Shown: positions 1 through 9,179, counted from the first letter of the stretch. The stretch is 64,000 nt of DNA from Reyranella soli (GCF_007992495.1 NZ_BKAJ01000031.1:62001-126000), one strand, 5' to 3'. Translations and numbers: made by a program. The notes: a model not told the origin generated them from the sequence alone.

Positions 1-834
1 CGCGCGGCCGGCAAGGCCAGCATCGATATTCGCTCCTCCGGCAGTCCGGAGAACCGGCGCCTGGCTGCCCGCGGCCTCGATCAACCCTTCGGCACGCTGC
101 CGGCCGCCGTCGAGCCCGGCGTTCCCTGGATCCTCGATCCGCTGGTCGACGTGAAGGCCGGTAACGGCCATACGCTGATGACCAGCGCCGGCGGCTACTA
201 CATCCTGGTCAACAACAAGATCTGTCCGCCGGCGGGAGGCCCGCGCGGCTACAAGGACCTCGAGGATCCGAAGTACAAGGGCCTCATCGTGCTCTCCGAG
301 CCGATCGGACCGTCGCCGGGATCGCGCTGGGCGGCCTACGCCTGGAAAGCCTATGGCGACGATCACCTGCGCAAGGTGATCGACAACGTGAAGGCGCTGA
401 CGCGGGCCGAGATCGAGGCGCCGAAGCAGATCGCCCGCGGCGAGTACGGCATCTTCATCCATCCGACACAGGTCGGCGCGGCGGACATCTGGAAGCTGCC
501 CAAGCCGCACCCGTTCCGGCTCGTGGTTCCCGATGACGGCGTGATGCTGCTCTTCGGCGGCACGAGCCTGCTGAAGGACGCCCCGCACCCCAACGCCGCC
601 CGAGTGTTCATGAACTACGCGCTCACCAAGTCGGCGCAACAGATCAATGCCGACGATCCGGGCGGGCCGTTCATCCGCCGCGACGTCACGCCCAAGGTCC
701 CGGAGCTGGCGCACTTCGCGACGGCCAAGCCGTTCCCCAACAATCCCGACACCTACGAGTTCGGCTCGAAGTTGTTCTTCGAATGGTCGGCCAAGGCCGA
801 GCCCTACCTGAGGGCGGCGGGGCTGAAGAAGTAG
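1..834 (+). CDS. ABC transporter substrate-binding protein (C-terminal part)
   Basis: The reading frame is open from the first base, so the N-terminus and signal peptide lie outside the window; 277 residues are visible. The protein resembles periplasmic iron/thiamine/polyamine-type (PotD/FbpA-like) solute receptors: a YYILVNNK strand, a YKGLIVLSEP stretch, a conserved LFGGTSLLKDAPHPNAARVF-like segment and a C-terminal helical region. It ends three bases before a two-domain permease, so the two form one importer operon. The ligand cannot be told from sequence. No ATPase gene follows, so it should lie upstream of the window or elsewhere. Confidence 0.85.
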   Translation, partial: RAAGKASIDIRSSGSPENRRLAARGLDQPFGTLPAAVEPGVPWILDPLVDVKAGNGHTLMTSAGGYYILVNNKICPPAGGPRGYKDLEDPKYKGLIVLSEPIGPSPGSRWAAYAWKAYGDDHLRKVIDNVKALTRAEIEAPKQIARGEYGIFIHPTQVGAADIWKLPKPHPFRLVVPDDGVMLLFGGTSLLKDAPHPNAARVFMNYALTKSAQQINADDPGGPFIRRDVTPKVPELAHFATAKPFPNNPDTYEFGSKLFFEWSAKAEPYLRAAGLKK

Positions 835-837
835 CGG

Positions 838-2577
838 ATGGCGACGGCGGATAGCTCGATCGGCCAGCCGGCAGAGCAGGTCGCGGGTGGACGGCCGCGC
901 CGCGGCCCGCGGCTGGAGACGCTGCTGCCGGCGGGCCTCACCGTGCTGGTCGCGCTGCTCGTCCTCTACCCGATGGGCATGGTCGTGTTCGGCACCTTCT
1001 GGAGTGCCGCGCCCGGCCAGCCCGGTGCGTTCACCCTGGAAAACTGGCGAAGCGTGCTCGGGGACCCGGTCACCTTCGAGGTGCTGCTGACCAGTCTCGC
1101 CATTGCGATCCCGCGCACCCTGCTGGCGCTGGTGCTGGCCACGGTCTTCGCCTGGTGCATCGCGCGCACCAACACGCCGGCCAAGCGCCTGCTCGAGGGC
1201 CTTCTCGTCTTCATGTTCTTCCTGCCCGAGCTGCCCTGGGTGCTGGCGTGGATGCTGCTGGGCGCGCCCAATGTTGGACTGCTCAATCAGTGGCTGGGCG
1301 CGCTGGTCCCCGGCGGCGAGGGCCTGATCGACGTCTATTCCTATGGCGGCCTGATCGTGCTGGGCGCGGCGCGCTCGGCGCCGGTGCTGTTCCTGTTCAT
1401 CCATCCGGCCCTGCTGGCCATGGACGCCACGCTCGAGGAGGCGGCGCGCATGGCCGGCGCCAGCGCCTGGTGCACCGTGTGGCGCATCAACTTCCCGCTG
1501 CTGCTGCCGGCCCTGCTGGCGTCGGGCATCCTGTCGTTCGTGGTGGCGATGGAATCCTTCGAGATCCCGCAGCTGCTGGGCACACCCGCCAACATCTTCG
1601 TGTTCACGACCCGCATCTATGATCTCGCCTATGGCGGACATGTCGCCAACTTCGGCGCCGCCATGGTGCTGGCGCTGATCCTGCTGGTGCTGACCGGCAG
1701 CCTGATTGTGGTGCAGTGGCGGCTGCTGCGCGGCCGCGCCTACACCACCGTGTCGGGCCGCGGTTTCAAGGCCCAGCCGCTCGACCTGGGCGCCGGGCGC
1801 TGGGTCGCCTTTGCCGTCATCCTGGGCTTCTTCGTCGTCTTTGGCGCCCTGCCGATGGTCGTCCTGCTGCTGAACTCCTTCATGGAGCTGAGCGGCTTCA
1901 TCTCCTGGGAGATGTTCACCACCCAGCACTGGGCCAATGCCCTGGGGCGCGAGGAGGTGCTGAAATCGATCCGCGACACGCTCATGGTCGGCATCGCCGC
2001 GGCGACCCTGGGCGTGGTCGTCTCGCTCTTCATCTCCTACGTCGTGACGCGCACTACCTGGGGCGGTCGCAAGGTGCTGGACATGATGGCCTGGGGGCCG
2101 TGGGCGATCCCGGGCCTGGTCATGAGTCTCGGCTTCCTGTGGGCCTTCGTCTGGCTACCGATCTACGGCACGCTCTGGGTCGTGGTCCTGGCATTGGTCG
2201 CGCGCGGCCTGCCGGTCGCCTCGCGTTTCTTCACCAGCACCATGGTGCAGCTGAGCGCCGAGCTCGAGGAATCGGCGCGCGTTCACGGCGGATCGTGGTT
2301 GCGGACGTTCCTGCGGATCTGGCTGCCTTTGCTGCGCCCGGCCGTCATCGGCGCGTGGATTCTTCTCTTCGTGATCGCCGTTCGCGTTCTCGACGTCGTC
2401 GTGCTGCTGGCGGGATCGGGCGTGCGCATGCTCTCGGTAGACATCTTCCTGTGGACCGTGACCGGCCGGCAGGAAGCGGGGTCGGTGCTTGCCTTGATCC
2501 AGACCGCCCTGGTCATCCTGGGCTACGTCGCCGTGCGCCTGATCGCGCGTCGGACCTTGCAGCAGCCCGCGTCCTGA
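838..2577 (+). CDS. ABC transporter permease, two fused membrane domains
   Basis: This 579-residue inner-membrane protein has about twelve hydrophobic segments arranged as two homologous halves. Each half carries an EAA-type loop for contact with the ATPase (LEEAARMAGASAWCTVWRINFP near residue 200 and LEESARVHGGSWLRTFLRIWLP near residue 480). This double-permease layout is typical of FbpB/ThiP/PotB-like iron, thiamine or polyamine importers. It starts three bases after the binding-protein stop codon and is therefore co-transcribed with it. The gene downstream is convergent and unrelated. Confidence 0.9.
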   Translation: MATADSSIGQPAEQVAGGRPRRGPRLETLLPAGLTVLVALLVLYPMGMVVFGTFWSAAPGQPGAFTLENWRSVLGDPVTFEVLLTSLAIAIPRTLLALVLATVFAWCIARTNTPAKRLLEGLLVFMFFLPELPWVLAWMLLGAPNVGLLNQWLGALVPGGEGLIDVYSYGGLIVLGAARSAPVLFLFIHPALLAMDATLEEAARMAGASAWCTVWRINFPLLLPALLASGILSFVVAMESFEIPQLLGTPANIFVFTTRIYDLAYGGHVANFGAAMVLALILLVLTGSLIVVQWRLLRGRAYTTVSGRGFKAQPLDLGAGRWVAFAVILGFFVVFGALPMVVLLLNSFMELSGFISWEMFTTQHWANALGREEVLKSIRDTLMVGIAAATLGVVVSLFISYVVTRTTWGGRKVLDMMAWGPWAIPGLVMSLGFLWAFVWLPIYGTLWVVVLALVARGLPVASRFFTSTMVQLSAELEESARVHGGSWLRTFLRIWLPLLRPAVIGAWILLFVIAVRVLDVVVLLAGSGVRMLSVDIFLWTVTGRQEAGSVLALIQTALVILGYVAVRLIARRTLQQPAS

Positions 2578-2600
2578 CTCTCCTGCCGTTCAGGCGAGAG
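2578..2600. terminator. Possible bidirectional hairpin between convergent genes
   Basis: Arms CTCTCCTG (2578-2585) and CAGGCGAGAG (2591-2600) can pair with a two-base bulge around a five-base loop, directly after the permease stop and over the last codons of the convergent hydrolase. There is no T-tract, so intrinsic termination is uncertain. Confidence 0.3.
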
Positions 2601-3747
2601 CGGTTCGGACGGCACGGGTGAAGGCCACGACCTCGTTGCGCCTGTTGTGGTCGCCCGGCGGCGCATAGGCCGGCTCGGGAAAGGCACCCAGGGTCACCAC
2701 GACAAGGTCTTCCTTGCGATAGATGTCGATGCGCTGGCCCGAATGGCCCAGCGCCGACATCACGCCGTCGCCCAGCCACCAGCTGTAGCCGTAGTGGGTG
2801 ATGTCGACGACCGGCGACGCCGGCACCTTGAACGCCGGCGTCGCCGCCGCCTCGACCCAGCCCTCGGGCAGGACGCGCTTGCCGTCGATCACGCCGTCGT
2901 TCAGGACGAACAGGCCGAAGCGGCCGAAGTCGCGCAGCACCATGCCGGCGCGGCTGCCGCCGATCTCCTGTCCACCCTCGCTCTCGAGCGTATAGAAGCC
3001 GTCGCACTCCATGCCGGCCGGCTGCCAGACCTTTTCGGACATGTAGTCGGCGAGCGGCATGCCGACGGCCTTGGTGAGGGCCGCGCCTAAGAGATACGTG
3101 TCACCCGAATTGTAGCGGACCGTCGTGCCCGGCGGATGGGCACGCTCCAGCGACGCCATGAGCTTCAGCACGCCGCCCGGCACGCGATCGGCCAGCGACT
3201 TGCTGTAGCGGTTAACATGCGAGGTCCGGTCGGTGTAGTCCTCGACCCAGTGCGTGCCCGACGACATGGTCAGCACATGGCGCAGGCTCACGCCCTCGTA
3301 GGCCGAGCCCGCGAGCGCGGGCAGGTACTTCGTCAAAGGCTCGTCGATCGACTTGATGGCGCCGTCATGGACGGCGGCGCCCACCAGCATCGCCGTCATC
3401 GATTTCACCGTCGACATGGTCGACCAGCGGTCGTGCGCCTGCAGGCCAAGCCCGTAGCGCTCCACAACGACGTGGCCACGATGGATCACGAGCACGCCCG
3501 TCATGGCGTTGCGGTCCATGAAGCCGCCGACGTCGTACTCCCGGCCATCCACCGTGTAGCGCGGATCGATCTCCGGCCCGTACGACAGGGGACGCGGCGC
3601 AGGCCCGCGCCGGATCACACGATGGGCAAAGAGCTGGTCGACGATGCGGTAGGCGTAGGGCTGGATCCAGGGCGGCAGGAAGAGGAATTCTTCGCCACGC
3701 GGGAGATGTTGGCGTGGCGTGCAGAAGAGGGTGTCAGGAGCGTTCAT
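2590..3747 (-). CDS. Serine hydrolase, beta-lactamase / class C (S12) family
   Basis: This 385-residue protein has the S12 signature: SxxK nucleophile motif S112-T-V-K115 (WSTMSTVK), a Tyr-Asn-Ser motif at 212-214 (VRYNSGD), and a C-terminal GHSGQR region equivalent to the third active-site box. Family members are esterases, D-amino-acid peptidases or lactam hydrolases, and the substrate here is unknown. No signal peptide is visible from the chosen ATG (MNAPDTLF). The frame extends 25 codons further upstream, but that stretch looks non-coding. A clear paralogue sits on the same strand at the right window edge (63006-64000). Confidence 0.85.
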   Translation of the reverse strand: MNAPDTLFCTPRQHLPRGEEFLFLPPWIQPYAYRIVDQLFAHRVIRRGPAPRPLSYGPEIDPRYTVDGREYDVGGFMDRNAMTGVLVIHRGHVVVERYGLGLQAHDRWSTMSTVKSMTAMLVGAAVHDGAIKSIDEPLTKYLPALAGSAYEGVSLRHVLTMSSGTHWVEDYTDRTSHVNRYSKSLADRVPGGVLKLMASLERAHPPGTTVRYNSGDTYLLGAALTKAVGMPLADYMSEKVWQPAGMECDGFYTLESEGGQEIGGSRAGMVLRDFGRFGLFVLNDGVIDGKRVLPEGWVEAAATPAFKVPASPVVDITHYGYSWWLGDGVMSALGHSGQRIDIYRKEDLVVVTLGAFPEPAYAPPGDHNRRNEVVAFTRAVRTALA

Positions 3748-3897
3748 GGCCGGTGATCTTATCCGAGACTTGTTTCCGTCGGTATCTCGCCTGCCACCGG
3801 ATACATCCAGTGACAATCCCATCCGCGGCCCGTCGCGTCACGGTCGCTACGCTGTGCGACAGGAAATGAACCGAAGCACAGCGCAGGACCCCTCGAC

Positions 3898-4716
3898 ATG
3901 TCTCTTCAAACGCGTTTCTTGCAAGCGGTCGCAGCATCGATGGCCGCGTTCGCGGCCGGCGGCTCGCCCGCCCATGCCCAGCCGATGAACGATCCCTTCG
4001 CCACCAGGGGCAAGGGCGAGGAATGGGCGGTGACGGCGGGTGCCGGCGCGGCGCTGCGGCCGACCTACGAAGGCAGCGACCGCTATTTCGTGACGCCGCT
4101 CCCGGTCGTCAGCGTCGTGTGGCGGGACATGGTCTCGCTCGACCTGTCCGGCCTCAACGCCTACTGGCGTTTCGACGGGCTGCAGGTCGGCGGCGGTCTT
4201 ACCTTCAATCTCGGCCGGACGCAGAACTCCGGCGTGTTCTCCCCAGGCGATTCGCGGCTCAACGGTCTCGGCGACATTCCCGCGGCGCTGGGCTTCCGCG
4301 GCTTCGTCAACTACCGGCTGGGGCCGGTCATGCTCGGCACGGTGCTGACCAAGTTCGTCGCCGACGGCAACGACGGCCTGCTGATCGACGCCAGCATCGG
4401 GGTGCCCTGGCGCATCGACGACCGGTTGACGGTCATGGGCCGCTTGTTCACGACCTGGGCGGACTCCTCTTATACGCAGACCTATTTTGGCGTGAACGCC
4501 ACGCAATCGGTGAACTCGGGCTATGCGATCTACAGCGCCGGCTCGGGGCTGAAGAACGTCGGGCTGGCGATCGGCGCCACCTATAAGCTCGGGGCGAACT
4601 GGACGGCTTCCGCCAACGCGCAGGTGACTCAGCTTCTGGGCTACGCCGCCGGCAGCCCCTACACCTTCTCCGACACCGGCGTCATGCTGATCACAACGCT
4701 GGCCTATCGCTTCTGA
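3898..4716 (+). CDS. MipA/OmpV family outer-membrane protein
   Basis: This 272-residue protein has a signal peptide (about residues 1-28, ending PAHA) and then alternating amphipathic strands ending in an aromatic residue (LAYRF), as expected for an outer-membrane beta-barrel. The early GAGAALRPTYEGSDRYFVTPLP segment and the later YFGVNATQS region match the MipA/OmpV family, whose members scaffold murein enzymes or act in envelope stress and antibiotic susceptibility in other bacteria. It is monocistronic. Its 3' end overlaps the convergent lipoprotein gene by 13 bases. Confidence 0.85.
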   Translation: MSLQTRFLQAVAASMAAFAAGGSPAHAQPMNDPFATRGKGEEWAVTAGAGAALRPTYEGSDRYFVTPLPVVSVVWRDMVSLDLSGLNAYWRFDGLQVGGGLTFNLGRTQNSGVFSPGDSRLNGLGDIPAALGFRGFVNYRLGPVMLGTVLTKFVADGNDGLLIDASIGVPWRIDDRLTVMGRLFTTWADSSYTQTYFGVNATQSVNSGYAIYSAGSGLKNVGLAIGATYKLGANWTASANAQVTQLLGYAAGSPYTFSDTGVMLITTLAYRF

Positions 4717-5072
4717 CCGATGGCGCTCGCGGCGTACCGGCTCCTGATGACATAGCCGGTGGCGCGGAACATCGAATCGGCGTTGATCTTGCGGGCGACC
4801 ACCGGATCGCCATTGGGATCGGTGGTCAGGACCAGCGCCGTGATCTCCGCGCCGCACGAGCGCGCCACTCGTGCGCCCATTTCCGCCGAATCGGTCGCGC
4901 CGTCGTCGATCATCACGACCGTCCACTTGAGGCAGGAATCGCGCGCGGTGTAGGCGCCATCGACTTTGTCGATAGGGTAGTCCTCCTCGAACAACGCCAC
5001 CATGGAGTTGCACGAAGCGAGGGTTGTGGCCGCGATGGCGATCGCGATCCGGCTGAGCCACATCGGAAACAA
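4704..5072 (-). CDS. Small predicted lipoprotein (paralogue of 62277-62660)
   Basis: This 122-residue protein opens with a hydrophobic segment and a lipobox-like LAS-C21, suggesting a lipid-anchored periplasmic protein. The mature part has two further Cys (in YTARDSCLKW and RVARSCGAEI) and ends with MFRATGYVIRSR. The same order of motifs (YEARDTCLKQ, AAHACQSE, EFRAMKYVLQAR) occurs in the lipoprotein at 62277-62660, so they are paralogues. I recognise no characterised family. It lies downstream of the LTxxQ/Cys-rich/DevABC genes on the same strand, but 166 bases away, so co-transcription is only possible. Confidence 0.65.
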   Translation of the reverse strand: MFPMWLSRIAIAIAATTLASCNSMVALFEEDYPIDKVDGAYTARDSCLKWTVVMIDDGATDSAEMGARVARSCGAEITALVLTTDPNGDPVVARKINADSMFRATGYVIRSRYAASAIGQKR

Positions 5073-5238
5073 GATCAGTCACTCCTATGAAACAGAAGGA
5101 CCGCGCCTCCGTCACCATCGCCAAGCTTGGGGCAGGCGATCGTGCGGAAGCGCGGTCCCCAGTCCGCCGGCGCGCATGGGGGACGGCACCGGCGGCTCCA
5201 GTCACCGGCCAAGGGGAGAGAACGCGGCCGGTGGGAGG

Positions 5239-5778
5239 TCAGAGGATCATCGGTGGCGGCACCGCGCGATCGATGATCTCGCGCTGCGCCGGCGACAGTC
5301 CTTCGTAGAGCTTCAGCAAGGGCGCGCTGATGCGCTGCAGGCCCTGGCGCCGCGCCGTGAGATGCCGGTCGGCGAGCGACAACGCCTGCGTCAGGCCGGG
5401 CTTGTCCGGCTCGCCGGGCAGGGCTGCACAGTCGGTGCGCGCCGCCGCCGTTGTTTCGCCGACGGCAGCCTCGATGTCGCGCCACAGCGACGCTTGTGCC
5501 GGCGTGAGATCGAGGCGCTGGCGCAGGTACGCGAAGTAGCCCGCACGCAGCGCGCTCATCTCGAGGCAGGCTTCCTGCGGCGACGGCATCGCGCCGCCGG
5601 CCAGGAACGGTGGCGGCATCATCGGCGGCGGAAGCGGCGCGGCAAACGGCATGCCCGGCGGCATGCCGGGCGGCAAACCCGGCGGCATGCCCGGGGCCAG
5701 GGTCTGTCCCAATGACGACGCCGCGCCGACGACCAGCGCCGCGGCTGCCGTAAACAAGGTCATGTGTTTCTTCAACAT
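5239..5778 (-). CDS. Spy/CpxP-like periplasmic protein with LTxxQ motifs
   Basis: This 179-residue protein has a signal sequence (about 1-25), then a Pro/Gly/Met-rich linker made of repeated PPGM/PPGL units, and a helical domain. That domain carries LTPAQ and LSPAQ, the paired LTxxQ motifs of the Spy/CpxP periplasmic chaperone/sensor group. Two Cys (ACLEMS and RTDCAAL) may form a disulfide. The gene starts 16 bases after the stop of the four-Cys small protein and is the apparent distal gene of the devBCA operon. A periplasmic chaperone or metal/envelope-stress role is inferred from the family. Confidence 0.7.
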   Translation of the reverse strand: MLKKHMTLFTAAAALVVGAASSLGQTLAPGMPPGLPPGMPPGMPFAAPLPPPMMPPPFLAGGAMPSPQEACLEMSALRAGYFAYLRQRLDLTPAQASLWRDIEAAVGETTAAARTDCAALPGEPDKPGLTQALSLADRHLTARRQGLQRISAPLLKLYEGLSPAQREIIDRAVPPPMIL

Positions 5779-5794
5779 GGTCGATCTCCTGATC

Positions 5795-6061
5795 CTACTT
5801 CGAGAGCATGCCCGCGGTTTCGAGCGCCGAGCGGCAGGCGGGCTTGAGCTGCTTGGCGTTGCCTTGGATGCAGGCCTTCATCTTCTGCGGGCCTGCGGCG
5901 TCGGTGCAGAGCTTGGCCATGTCTTCCTCGCAGAGCTCGCGCACGCTGGCGGATGGCCGTTGCGGTTGCTGCTGGGCCGTGACGGTCCACGTCGTCGAGG
6001 CGACCAGCAGCAGGCCGACGGCGGCCACGATGAGGGCGATCGTGTCTTGCAGGGGCGTCAT
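5795..6061 (-). CDS. Small four-cysteine (GLG1-type Cys-rich repeat) secreted protein
   Basis: This 88-residue protein has one N-terminal hydrophobic segment (about 8-25), then a short domain with C44, C52, C64 and C76 (CEEDMAKLC, MKACIQGN, LKPACRSAL). The spacing and the KPACRSAL motif match the cysteine-rich repeat found in eukaryotic Golgi protein GLG1 and in small bacterial exported proteins. Its ATG overlaps the end of devA by four bases, so it is translationally coupled to the exporter. Function is unknown. Confidence 0.7.
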   Translation of the reverse strand: MTPLQDTIALIVAAVGLLLVASTTWTVTAQQQPQRPSASVRELCEEDMAKLCTDAAGPQKMKACIQGNAKQLKPACRSALETAGMLSK

Positions 6062-6807
6062 GTCGTGTACTCCAGACGATGTCCCGCGCCGGCGTGCGGG
6101 ACGGGAGAATCTCCCTGCCGGCTTCCGACGATGCGCCCGTCCTCCATTTCGAGGATTCTGTCCGCAAGGTCGAAGACGCGATTGTCGTGGGTGACCATCA
6201 GCACGGTGGCGCCGCGCTCACGGGCGACGCGGCGCATCAGCGCCACCACGTCGTGCCCGGTCTGGCGGTCGAGTGCCGCCGTCGGCTCGTCGGCCAGGAC
6301 CAGCGTCGGTTCGCTCACCAGCGCCCGGGCGATCGCCACGCGCTGGCGCTGGCCGCCGGAGAGCTGGTCCTGGCGCTTGGTCGCATGATCTTCGAGGCCG
6401 ACCACGGCCAGGATGCGACGGCAGCGCTCGTCGGCGTCGGCCGGCAGGCCGCGACCCTGCGCCTCCAGGCCCATGCGCACGTTCTCCAGCGCCGTCAGCG
6501 AGCGGTGCAGGTTGTGCGACTGGAAGATGAAGCCGCAGTTGCGCCGGTTGGCGATCAGGCCGGCTTCGTCGGCGCCCAGAAGCTCGCGCCCGGCGATGCG
6601 CACCGAGCCCTGCTGCACCGAGCGCAGCCCGCCCACCAGGGTCAGCACCGTGGTCTTGCCGCAGCCTGACGGGCCCATCAGGAACACCACCTCGCCGGGC
6701 AGGATCGTGAGATCGAGGTCGAACAGCACCTGGCGGCGCGTCGCGCCGCTGCCGTAACTGTGCGACAGGCCCGCGATCACGACCACCGGTTGGCTCGAGG
6801 CCGGCAT
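6058..6807 (-). CDS. devA: DevA-type ABC exporter ATP-binding protein
   Basis: This 249-residue ATPase has Walker A GPSGCGKTT, Q-loop FIFQSHNLHRSLTALENV, signature LSGGQRQRVAIARAL, Walker B LVLADEPTAALD and the switch His (VTHDNR). The sequence matches the DevA/MacB-like branch that drives tripartite efflux with DevB and DevC; in cyanobacteria this exports glycolipids, and the substrate here is unknown. The chosen start (MPASSQPV) overlaps the devC stop by one base (TGATG). An in-frame extension of 22 codons is low-complexity Arg/Gly-rich and unlikely to be translated. Confidence 0.88.
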   Translation of the reverse strand: MPASSQPVVVIAGLSHSYGSGATRRQVLFDLDLTILPGEVVFLMGPSGCGKTTVLTLVGGLRSVQQGSVRIAGRELLGADEAGLIANRRNCGFIFQSHNLHRSLTALENVRMGLEAQGRGLPADADERCRRILAVVGLEDHATKRQDQLSGGQRQRVAIARALVSEPTLVLADEPTAALDRQTGHDVVALMRRVARERGATVLMVTHDNRVFDLADRILEMEDGRIVGSRQGDSPVPHAGAGHRLEYTT

Positions 6808-7982
6808 CAGAACACGTCCGCCGGGTCGGCCTTGGCGACCCGGCGCATGGCGATGGCGCCGGAGATCACGCACAGGGCAACCGCGAGGAACAGCACCAGC
6901 AGCAAGCGCTCCAGCGTCATGGCGATCGGCATGGTGAGGGTGGAGCGCACGAGGGCGTAGAGCGCGAGGGAGATGCCAAGTCCCGGGATGAAGCCCGCGA
7001 CCGAGAGGATCAGCGACTGCTCGAAGACCACGCCGAGCAGTGCCCGGTTGGTGAAGCCCATGGCCTTGAAGGTGGCGTATTCGGCCATATGGTCGTGCAC
7101 GTCGGCCGACAGGATCTCGACCACGATGACCAGGCCGACCAGCATGCCGATCACCGCGCCGAAGCTGAAGATGAAGGCGATCGGCGATTCTTGCTGGATG
7201 CGGATCTTGGAGTGCTCGATGAACTTCTCCATGGTCATCGCCATCGTGTCGTCGTAGCCACCAAGCCGCGCGCGGATCGCCGCGGCCACCGCCTCGGCGT
7301 CGCGGCGGGCCTCGACGCGGACCAGCCCGACGCTGGGCGCGCCCGGATTGCGGTTGATGGCGAACTCGAAAAAGCTCTGGTCGGACACGATCAGCGCGCC
7401 CTCGGCGCCGAAGGTCGAGCCCATCTGCATGGTGTCGACCAGGGTCACGGTGCGGCCGCCCAGCTCGGTCTGGGGCCGCTCGCCGCGCTCGATGGCGGCG
7501 CGGAAGGCGGTATAGTCGCCGCGCGTCTGGCGGTCGAACAGCGCGGCGCCGGTCTCGACCAGAAGATGCTGCTTGGCCGTGATCTCGGGATCGCGGAAGG
7601 CCTTGAAGTCGGGCCGCACGCCCAGCAGCAGCATCGCGCCGCGCTCGCCGCGGTCGTTGCTGGACTGCTTGATCCAGTCGCGCGACGTCACATAAAGCGC
7701 CTCGGCGTCGGCCACGCCCGGCGTGCTCAGCGCCTGCAGCAGCCGGGCGCGCGGGAAGGTGCCGGGATTGGCGAAGTCGCGCGCCTTCGACGACACCAGC
7801 ACGATGTCGGCGTTGAGCTGGCGATGGATCATGACCGTCGAGTCGAACAGCATGTTCATGAAGCCGAGCTGCATGAAGATCAGCAGCACGGCGAAGGCGA
7901 CGCCCGCCGTGGCGACCGCCAGCCGTCCCTTGCTGTGGACGAGCTGCTTCCAGCCGAGGGGCGTACGGCGTCTAATCGGCAC
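6807..7982 (-). CDS. devC: DevC-type ABC exporter permease
   Basis: This 391-residue inner-membrane permease has one N-terminal membrane segment (GRLAVATAGVAFAVLLIFMQLGF), a large periplasmic domain and three C-terminal segments (FSFGAVIGMLVGLVIVVEIL, SLILSVAGFIPGLGISLALYAL, RLLLVLFLAVALCVISG). This is FtsX/MacB topology. The RRTPLGWKQLVHSKGRL opening matches DevC proteins and fixes the start at a GTG at 7982-7980, inside the last codons of devB (11-base overlap). An ATG further upstream would add a segment that is only antisense to devB. Confidence 0.85.
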   Translation of the reverse strand: MPIRRRTPLGWKQLVHSKGRLAVATAGVAFAVLLIFMQLGFMNMLFDSTVMIHRQLNADIVLVSSKARDFANPGTFPRARLLQALSTPGVADAEALYVTSRDWIKQSSNDRGERGAMLLLGVRPDFKAFRDPEITAKQHLLVETGAALFDRQTRGDYTAFRAAIERGERPQTELGGRTVTLVDTMQMGSTFGAEGALIVSDQSFFEFAINRNPGAPSVGLVRVEARRDAEAVAAAIRARLGGYDDTMAMTMEKFIEHSKIRIQQESPIAFIFSFGAVIGMLVGLVIVVEILSADVHDHMAEYATFKAMGFTNRALLGVVFEQSLILSVAGFIPGLGISLALYALVRSTLTMPIAMTLERLLLVLFLAVALCVISGAIAMRRVAKADPADVF

Positions 7983-9105
7983 GGGACGACTGCTGGTTGG
8001 CACGGCCGGTGGCCAGCCCTGTCCGCTCGATGGCGACGCGCACCTGCAGGTTGGTGAGGTTGGCGACACGTGCCGACGAGGCGGAATCGAGTCGGACGAA
8101 GATCTCGACGACACGCGAATCAAGCACCGCGGCGGGATCCTCGCGGATGATGCTCTGCGTGCCGACGGCGCGGCCGATGCGATCGACGACGCCGCGCAGC
8201 GCGCCGTCGAGCGACCGCGACGTGATCGCCGTGGGCTGGCCCACGGTGACGCCCGCGATATCGGCCTCGAACACCTCGGCGCGCACCATCATGGTCGAGA
8301 TGTCGCCCATCTCGGCGAAGCCGTCCGAGCCGAGCTGCTGGCCGAGCCGGGCATAGAGCCGCAGGATCGTGCCGTCGATCGGCGCGGTCAGCCGCGATTG
8401 CGCATGGTCGGCGCGCGCCTTGTCCGCCGCGGCCTGGGCGGCAGCGAGTTCGGCGCGGGCCACCGCTTCCTCCAGGCGCCAGCCATTGCCGTCGCGTACC
8501 TGCACCCGCTCGAGCGCCAACCTGGAGCTCTCGAGCTTGCGGTCGGCCGACGCCAGCGCCAGGCGCTTGTCGATCAACGCTGGATCGCTGTAGACGCCGG
8601 CCTTGATGAATTGACCGTAGCGGTCGAACTCCCATTTCGCGCGGTCGCGTTCGGCCACCTGCTGCTCGACGGCCGAGGCGAGACTCTTCTCGGTGTTGTC
8701 GAGCTCCGAAAGCTTCTGGGCGAGCTGCGCCTGCTTCATCGACGCATTGGCCTCGGCCTGGCTGAGCGCCGCGGCGAGCCGCGGCTCGGTGTCGAGCACG
8801 GCGAGGACTTGGCCGCGCGCCACCTGCTGTCCCTCGGCGACGGCGAGTTCGGCGATGCGGCCGCTGGCCTCACTGCCGGTCGGGCCGGCCAGGCGCAGCA
8901 CGCGGCTTACCGGCTCGACGCGGCCCAGCGCCACGACGACGTTGTCGGCGGCGTCGCCGGCGGGCCGCACCAGGAAGCGCTGCGGTGAGGACGGCACGCT
9001 GGCCGGCGCATTGGCCCGCGACGATACGACCAGAGCCACCGCCAGCAGGGCGAGGCCCGCGGCGAGGATGGGGAAGACTTTGAGGGGGATCCGCATGCGT
9101 TGCAT
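7972..9105 (-). CDS. devB: DevB-type membrane fusion (HlyD-family) periplasmic adaptor
   Basis: This 377-residue adaptor has an N-terminal membrane anchor (FPILAAGLALLAVALVVSS), a biotinyl-lipoyl-like half (GRIAELAVAEGQQVARGQVLAVLD), a long coiled-coil hairpin (about 130-240, rich in Ala/Glu/Arg) and the second lipoyl half (TAPIDGTILRLYARLGQQL), followed by a beta-barrel. This is the order of DevB/HlyD adaptors that bridge the permease to an outer-membrane TolC channel, and no tolC is in the window. It is the first gene of a minus-strand operon and is divergent from the two-component genes at 9238. A second Met (MRIPLKVF) three codons in is an alternative start. Confidence 0.88.
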   Translation of the reverse strand: MQRMRIPLKVFPILAAGLALLAVALVVSSRANAPASVPSSPQRFLVRPAGDAADNVVVALGRVEPVSRVLRLAGPTGSEASGRIAELAVAEGQQVARGQVLAVLDTEPRLAAALSQAEANASMKQAQLAQKLSELDNTEKSLASAVEQQVAERDRAKWEFDRYGQFIKAGVYSDPALIDKRLALASADRKLESSRLALERVQVRDGNGWRLEEAVARAELAAAQAAADKARADHAQSRLTAPIDGTILRLYARLGQQLGSDGFAEMGDISTMMVRAEVFEADIAGVTVGQPTAITSRSLDGALRGVVDRIGRAVGTQSIIREDPAAVLDSRVVEIFVRLDSASSARVANLTNLQVRVAIERTGLATGRANQQSSRAD

Positions 9106-9179
9106 GTGGCATCGCTATAAGACAGCGCCGCGCCGGCTGCGGTTAAGAGTTGTTTCGTCCGGTATCTGCCGTCAGCCCA

